Positions 5,654 to 9,616 of a stretch of 9,616 nucleotides of DNA are shown here, piece after piece. Position 1 is the stretch's first letter. Every line of letters begins with the position of its first letter. Position numbers and translations under genes: made by a program. The DNA comes from an uncultured Selenomonadales bacterium (GTDB lineage: Bacteria > Bacillota > Negativicutes > Selenomonadales > Selenomonadaceae), in contig CAMNPA010000022.1 of the NCBI GenBank assembly GCA_946547205.1, positions 1-9,616 of the forward strand, given 5' to 3'. The notes beneath the pieces were generated by a model. The model worked only from the letters and a program-made list of their open reading frames with translations, was not told where the DNA came from and made no database searches.

Positions 5654-6748
5654 ATGCGCCTTAGGATTCTTGACAGATATATTTTTCAGGAGGTCGTCTC
5701 CGCATTTTTATTTGCGATTTGCGCGTTTACGGCGGTTTTTATCGGTTCGGGCACGCTGTTTAGAATTGCAAGGTATATCACGGACTACGGCGCGAGTTTT
5801 TCATCTGTGGTAAAAATTTTCGTCTACGGCTTGCCGAATATCATCATGTGGACGTTCCCGATGTCAATGCTCCTTGCGACGCTGTTGACTTTCGGGCGAT
5901 TGTCAAGCTCCAGCGAAATTACGGCGATGAAGTCTTGCGGGATAAGTTTCAGCCGAATTGCCGCGCCCGCGATTTTTCTCGGCGTCATTGTCACAATCTG
6001 CGCGATTCTTTTCAATGAACACGTCGTACCTTGGGCGAACACGGCTTATAATAACGTCGTCTATTACGAGATTCAGGGCAACACCGAACTCAAATCGCAG
6101 GATCACATTATCGTTAAAGAGATCACCGGCGAAAAAATTGAACGGCTCATTTATGCGCGCGAATACAAAGCCAGCGACGAAATTTTGGAAGGCGTGACGA
6201 TGCAGGTTTTCGACGAGGACGGAAAAGTTACACACGTCGAGAACGCGACATATGCCGAGTGGCTCAATGACGAATGGATTATGCATGACGGAATGATTTA
6301 CGACTTGTCAGACGAACAGCGCACGCACACGATGAAATTCGATAAACAAATTCTGCCCGTGAAGGCGAGTCCGAGGCAAATCGTTCGTGAGCAGAAAAAA
6401 ACCGAAGAACTTACGATGAGCGAACTCAAGGCGCAAATCGCAATAATGAAGTCGCAATACGCAAACACCGCAAAACTTGAGACGGAACTTTATCAGCGAA
6501 TCACGGTGCCGATGGCAAGTTTAATTTTCGCGTTGATTGGTGTGCCGCTCGGACTGCAGCCGACAAGAACGCCGTCGTCAATGGGCTTCGCGCTGAGTGT
6601 CGTGATAATTTTCCTGTATTACGCGGTGATGACGCTTGCCAACGCCATTGCACGCAGCGGAGCAATTCCGCCGATGTATGCCGTTTGGATTCCGAACATT
6701 ATCGGACTAATCGCGGGATTCATTCTGATTTATCGCGCGTCGAAGTAG
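5654..6748 (+). CDS. LPS export permease, LptF/LptG (YjgP/YjgQ) family
   Basis: 364-aa inner-membrane permease that, driven by LptB, extracts LPS from the membrane. Three N-terminal transmembrane segments (about 14-36, 53-82, 101-122) are followed by a periplasmic beta domain (about 125-265) and three C-terminal segments (about 285-304, 313-336, 342-361). The opening MRLRILDRYIFQEVVSAFL and the stretch MWTFPMSMLLATLLTFGRLS are typical of the family. ITAMKSCGISFSRI is the cytoplasmic coupling helix that contacts LptB. The loop EELTMSELKAQI leads into the C-terminal helices. E. coli uses a pair, LptF and LptG; only one is present here, and eye inspection does not decide which name fits, so the symbol is left blank. 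The stop is followed within 9 bp by rnhB. Confidence 0.92.
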   Translation: MRLRILDRYIFQEVVSAFLFAICAFTAVFIGSGTLFRIARYITDYGASFSSVVKIFVYGLPNIIMWTFPMSMLLATLLTFGRLSSSSEITAMKSCGISFSRIAAPAIFLGVIVTICAILFNEHVVPWANTAYNNVVYYEIQGNTELKSQDHIIVKEITGEKIERLIYAREYKASDEILEGVTMQVFDEDGKVTHVENATYAEWLNDEWIMHDGMIYDLSDEQRTHTMKFDKQILPVKASPRQIVREQKKTEELTMSELKAQIAIMKSQYANTAKLETELYQRITVPMASLIFALIGVPLGLQPTRTPSSMGFALSVVIIFLYYAVMTLANAIARSGAIPPMYAVWIPNIIGLIAGFILIYRASK

Positions 6749-6757
6749 GTGAACGCC

Positions 6758-7408
6758 GTGAAAAAATTTTCCGTTGATGCGGACATGGAACGCGTTCAAA
6801 ATCTTTATCGCTTTGAAGACGACGTTCGCGCAAAAGGTTTCAACTTGATAGCCGGTGTCGACGAGGCAGGTCGCGGATCACTTGTCGGCCCGGTCGTTGT
6901 TGCGGCTGTCATTTTGCCCGGCGATGTTTATCTTGAACGGCTTGACGACTCCAAAAAACTTTCCGCCAAAGTTCGCGAGATTCTCTACGACAAAATCATT
7001 TCGGCGGCGATAAGTTTTTCGTGCGTTGAAGTTTCCGTTGCTGAAGTTGACACGCTCAACGTCTATCACGCGACGCTTGCCGGGATGAAACGCGCTGTCG
7101 AAAATTTGAACGTTCAGCCGGAATTTGTCTTGACGGACGCCATGCACGTTGAATTCGGCGACAAAATTTTTTCGCAGTCGATTGTTCACGGCGACAGGTT
7201 GAGTGCATCGATTGCCGCCGCGTCGATTATCGCCAAAGTCACACGCGACAGACTTGCCGATAAATGGGCAACGATTTATCCCGGCTACGGTTTTGAGCAC
7301 AATCGCGGTTACGGCACCAGAGAACATTTCGCCGCCATTGAAAAGCTCGGAGCCAGCTCGATTCATCGCCGCTCGTTCAATCCCGTCAAAAGTCTTCTTG
7401 CAAAATGA
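6758..7408 (+). CDS. rnhB: Ribonuclease HII
   Basis: 216-aa cytoplasmic enzyme that cuts RNA in RNA-DNA hybrids and at single ribonucleotides in DNA. The type 2 RNase H acidic residues are D35 and E36 in GVDEAGRGSLVGPV, D127 in VLTDAM and D146 in HGDRLSASIAAASIIAKVTRD. DDSKKLS, YPGYGFEHNRGYGT and HRRSF complete the signature. The start is uncertain: GTG at 6749 directly follows the permease stop, but GTG at 6758 has AGGTG (6747-6751) 6 nt upstream and is preferred; the difference is three residues. It is the last gene before the terminator at 7427-7457 and is probably cotranscribed with the LPS genes, although its role is unrelated. Confidence 0.95.
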   Translation: MKKFSVDADMERVQNLYRFEDDVRAKGFNLIAGVDEAGRGSLVGPVVVAAVILPGDVYLERLDDSKKLSAKVREILYDKIISAAISFSCVEVSVAEVDTLNVYHATLAGMKRAVENLNVQPEFVLTDAMHVEFGDKIFSQSIVHGDRLSASIAAASIIAKVTRDRLADKWATIYPGYGFEHNRGYGTREHFAAIEKLGASSIHRRSFNPVKSLLAK

Positions 7409-7426
7409 ATTGCTATGAAAAATTTT

Positions 7427-7457
7427 AGCCGGCAGTGCGCAACGCCTGTCGGTTTTT
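7427..7457 (+). terminator. Rho-independent terminator after rnhB
   Basis: CCGGCAG (7429-7435) pairs with CTGTCGG (7446-7452), including one G-U pair. An inner GCG/CGC (7437-7439 with 7443-7445) closes a CAA triloop, with T7436 bulged. A-G at 7427-7428 can extend the stem into the T run. Five T follow directly (7453-7457). It begins 18 bp after the rnhB stop and should end the long upstream transcript. Confidence 0.82.
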
Positions 7458-7458
7458 G

Positions 7459-7467
7459 TGTTATAAT
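7459..7467 (+). promoter_or_regulatory. Extended -10 promoter for rbfA-nrnA-truB
   Basis: TG at 7459-7460, one base, then a perfect TATAAT at 7462-7467 gives an extended -10 element. No good -35 box stands about 17 bp upstream, where the terminator hairpin is, which fits an extended -10 promoter. It starts two bases after the terminator T run, and transcription would begin around 7474, leaving a short leader before the rbfA ATG at 7500. Start site inferred. Confidence 0.72.
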
Positions 7468-7499
7468 CTGCGCGGCAAAATTTTGAGAGGAGATTAAAA

Positions 7500-7889
7500 A
7501 TGGCAAAGCAATTAAGAATAGAAAAACTGCAGGAACTCATCAAGCAGGAAATGAGCAAAATGCTCTTGACCGATTTGAAAGACCCGCGAATCGGATTCGT
7601 GACGGTGACTGATGTTGAAATGACGGGCGACTTGCGCGAGGCGAAAATTTATGTCAGCGTGATGGGCGATTCGGAAAAAGTCAAAAGTTCTCTCGAAGGG
7701 CTGAACAGCGCGTTGGGATTCATTCGTCGTGAAATCGGGCAACGTATTCGCTTGAGATTCACACCGGAAATTTCGTTCGCGCTCGACACGTCGCTTGACT
7801 ACGGCGACCACATTCAAAAGCTTTTGTTGCAGGTGGAAGGAGAAAATAAAAATGTTGATAACGCTCAAGGACGCAGTGACGAAAATTAA
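7500..7889 (+). CDS. rbfA: 30S ribosome-binding factor RbfA
   Basis: 129-aa cytoplasmic factor that binds the 30S subunit and helps mature the 16S rRNA 5' end. The family opening RIEKLQELIKQEMSKML, then LKDPRIGFVTVTDVEMTGDL, AKIYVSVMG and the KH-like helix pair with SALGFIRREIGQRIRLR, ending FTPEISFALDTSLDYGDHI, are all present in order. AGAGGAG at 7486-7492 gives a 7-nt spacing to the ATG. The C-terminal tail after residue 112 is hydrophilic and overlaps the next gene. In many bacteria rbfA directly follows infB; here it has its own promoter after rnhB and is the first gene of its unit. Confidence 0.96.
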   Translation: MAKQLRIEKLQELIKQEMSKMLLTDLKDPRIGFVTVTDVEMTGDLREAKIYVSVMGDSEKVKSSLEGLNSALGFIRREIGQRIRLRFTPEISFALDTSLDYGDHIQKLLLQVEGENKNVDNAQGRSDEN

Positions 7890-8805
7890 AACCGCGAATA
7901 AAATTTTGATAACGGCGCACGTTATGCCCGACGGTGACGCAATCGGCTCGACGTTGGCAGCAATGCAAATTCTGCGTTCAATCGGCAAGTCCGCGCAGGT
8001 TTTCATTGACGACACCGTTCGGAAAAATTTGCACGCACTGCCGCATTTTGAAGAGATTCGACGCCCGATTGACGGTGAGACTTTCGACGCCGACCTATTG
8101 CTGATTCTCGACACATCGCTTGAAAGAATTGGCAACGTTCGCAAAATGACAGCCGCGCCGATTCTCAACATCGATCATCATGTCACGAACAAAGGCGAGG
8201 ACGTTGAACTTTACGTTGAGCCGGAAGCCGCCGCGACTTGCGAAATCGTTTACAAACTTGCCCGCGAACTCAAAGCCGACATCACGCCCGACATTGCGAC
8301 TTGTCTTTACACAGGACTTGCGACGGACACCGGCTTTTTCCAATTCAGCAACACACGCGCCTCGACGTTGGCAATTGCGTCCGAACTCATCGCTTGCGGT
8401 GTCAGCCCGAATTTTATTTCCGAAGAGCTTGAGAAACGTTCTGCCGCCGAAATTTACGGCATGAGAGATGCTTTGAACTCTCTGAAATTTTTTCACGGCG
8501 GGAAAGTTGCGGGCATGTTCCTTGATTTTGCGTCAATGGAAAAACTCAACTCGACGGGCGGCGATTCGACGGAAGGCTTTATCGATTTGATTCGCGTGAT
8601 TGATACCGTTGACGTGGCGTTTATGATTAGCGAAAAGGCTCCGAATTTTTGTCGCGTGAGCATGCGTTCAAAAGGCGTGGACGTGTCGAAAATCGCCAAA
8701 AGTCTCGGCGGCGGCGGACACATTCGCGCGGCAGGTTGCACATTGAAAACGACACTTGCGGACGCCGAAAAAATTTTAGTCGACGCAATCATTTCGGCAT
8801 TATGA
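7852..8805 (+). CDS. nrnA: DHH-family phosphoesterase, NrnA-like (nanoRNase / pAp or c-di-NMP phosphodiesterase)
   Basis: 317-aa cytoplasmic metal-dependent phosphoesterase. The N-terminal DHH domain has HVMPDGDA (H23, D27, D29), LDTS (D87) and NIDHH (D108-H110). TGLATDTGFFQFSN supplies a further metal-side Asp. The C-terminal DHHA1 domain carries the substrate-binding GGGGHIRAAG at 286-295. Length and domain order match NrnA, which degrades oligoribonucleotides of a few bases and dephosphorylates pAp; closely related proteins hydrolyse linear or cyclic dinucleotides, and sequence alone does not separate these. The ATG at 7852 has AAGGAG (7837-7842) 9 nt upstream, and the gene overlaps the rbfA tail by 38 bp. 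The rbfA-nrnA-truB order is usual in Firmicutes. Confidence 0.92.
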   Translation: MLITLKDAVTKIKTANKILITAHVMPDGDAIGSTLAAMQILRSIGKSAQVFIDDTVRKNLHALPHFEEIRRPIDGETFDADLLLILDTSLERIGNVRKMTAAPILNIDHHVTNKGEDVELYVEPEAAATCEIVYKLARELKADITPDIATCLYTGLATDTGFFQFSNTRASTLAIASELIACGVSPNFISEELEKRSAAEIYGMRDALNSLKFFHGGKVAGMFLDFASMEKLNSTGGDSTEGFIDLIRVIDTVDVAFMISEKAPNFCRVSMRSKGVDVSKIAKSLGGGGHIRAAGCTLKTTLADAEKILVDAIISAL

Positions 8806-9616
8806 TGGACGGTTTTTTGAATCTCAACAAGCCGCCGGGTATGACGAGCCACGACGCAGTTAATCTCGTGCGGAAAATTTTTTCGACGCGCAAAGTTGGA
8901 CACGCAGGCACGCTCGACCCTCAAGCTTGCGGAGTTTTGCCGATTGCCGTTAATCGCGCGACAAAGTTCATCGAATATCTTGCCGACTGCGACAAAAGTT
9001 ATCGTGCGGAAATTTTATTCGGCACTGCAACTGACAGCGGCGACCTCGAAGGCTCGATCATTGCCCGCGCAGAAAATTTCATCATGCCGACGCTTGACGA
9101 CCTCAACGCCGCGCTGAAATTTTTTGTTGGTGAAATTGAGCAGACGCCGCCGAAATTCTCCGCGATAAAAATCAACGGACGCAAAGCTTACGACCTCGCG
9201 CGAAAAAATCTTGCGTTTGAAATGCCGACTCGCCGCGTGAAAATTTTTCGGTTGCAAATTGTCAAGCTCAATGAAAATTCCGCGACGATTGACGTTGACT
9301 GCGGCAAAGGCACGTACATCAGAAGTTTGGCGATTGATTTGGGCGCGCGATTGAATTTGCCCGCGACGTTGAAAAATCTCGTGCGGACTCGTGTCGGCGA
9401 CTTTGAATTGACTGACGCGCTGACCTTCGACGACGCAAAAAAAATCGGCGCGGATTGTCTCTTGCCGATTGAAAATTGCTTAAATCATTTGCCGACGTTC
9501 GAACTGCCGAATCACAGAGTTAAAGCTTTTCTGAACGGCTTGCCAACGACTGTTCACGCGGCGGACGAAAAATTTTTGCGCATCGTCTGTGACGGAAAAT
9601 TTCTCGGCGTCGGACG
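8802..9616 (+). CDS. truB: tRNA pseudouridine(55) synthase TruB, 3' end outside window
   Basis: Isomerises U55 to pseudouridine in the T-loop of tRNAs. The frame is open to the window edge (271 full codons), so the C-terminus is cut off. Motifs in order: FLNLNKPPGMTSHDAV (5-20), the catalytic GHAGTLDP with Asp39, then SYRAEILFGTATDSGDLEG, IEQTPPKFSAIKINGRKAY and CGKGTYIRSLAIDLG. This set separates TruB from other pseudouridine synthases. The start lies within the nrnA stop: ATGATG at 8802-8807 overlaps the TGA at 8803-8805, so either ATG may be used. No clear Shine-Dalgarno precedes it, which suggests translational coupling to nrnA. The visible part ends in the region before or within a possible C-terminal PUA-like domain. 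Confidence 0.95.
   Translation, partial: MMDGFLNLNKPPGMTSHDAVNLVRKIFSTRKVGHAGTLDPQACGVLPIAVNRATKFIEYLADCDKSYRAEILFGTATDSGDLEGSIIARAENFIMPTLDDLNAALKFFVGEIEQTPPKFSAIKINGRKAYDLARKNLAFEMPTRRVKIFRLQIVKLNENSATIDVDCGKGTYIRSLAIDLGARLNLPATLKNLVRTRVGDFELTDALTFDDAKKIGADCLLPIENCLNHLPTFELPNHRVKAFLNGLPTTVHAADEKFLRIVCDGKFLGVG

Noticed and set aside
6878..7558. Long minus-strand ORF of 226 codons over rnhB and the rbfA start
   Set aside because: It lies opposite RNase HII with its intact catalytic motifs and crosses the terminator and promoter; its translation resembles no family. Same reasoning for 268-783, 7512-8171 and the other antisense frames.

Overview
The window reads as one densely packed plus-strand stretch of a diderm (LPS-making) bacterium. 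An LPS biogenesis and transport cluster (kdsD, kdsC, an lpxL-type acyltransferase, lptC, lptA, lptB, an LptF/LptG permease) is followed by rnhB and then by rbfA, an nrnA-type DHH phosphoesterase and truB. The rbfA-nrnA-truB order is typical of Firmicutes, while the Kdo and Lpt genes require an outer membrane. The combination suggests a Negativicutes member (outer-membrane Firmicutes, perhaps Selenomonadales). That placement is inferred from gene content and order only; no rRNA or other direct marker is present.

Layout: bases 1-1530 carry kdsD (its first codons lie before the window) and kdsC, which make and dephosphorylate the Kdo precursor. Bases 1548-2474 encode a lipid A acyltransferase of the LpxL/HtrB family. 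Bases 2353-2830 hold a 176-bp tandem repeat that duplicates the 3' end of lpxL together with the lptC ribosome binding site and start codon. It yields two identical 59-codon chimeric mini-ORFs chained by ATGA stop/start overlaps. Bases 2823-5134 encode lptC, lptA and lptB. Bases 5148-5632 hold a small type II toxin-antitoxin pair (ribbon-helix-helix or RelB-like antitoxin, RelE/ParE-like toxin) wedged into the transport operon. Bases 5654-6748 encode the LptF/G permease and 6758-7408 RNase HII.

A good rho-independent terminator (7427-7457) closes this first unit, and an extended -10 promoter immediately follows and starts rbfA-nrnA-truB. truB runs off the right edge with no stop.

The first unit supplies most of a Kdo-lipid A to outer-membrane route: Kdo precursor synthesis, lipid A acylation, and the Lpt bridge (LptB ATPase, LptF/G permease, LptC inner-membrane anchor, LptA periplasmic bridge). 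The second unit concerns ribosome maturation, nanoRNA or cyclic-dinucleotide turnover and tRNA pseudouridylation. No tRNA, rRNA, CRISPR, insertion sequence or phage gene is visible. The only gap above 50 bp between clear genes, apart from the repeat, is 7409-7499, which is filled by the terminator and promoter. The most unusual item is the repeat/mini-ORF chain between lpxL and lptC.
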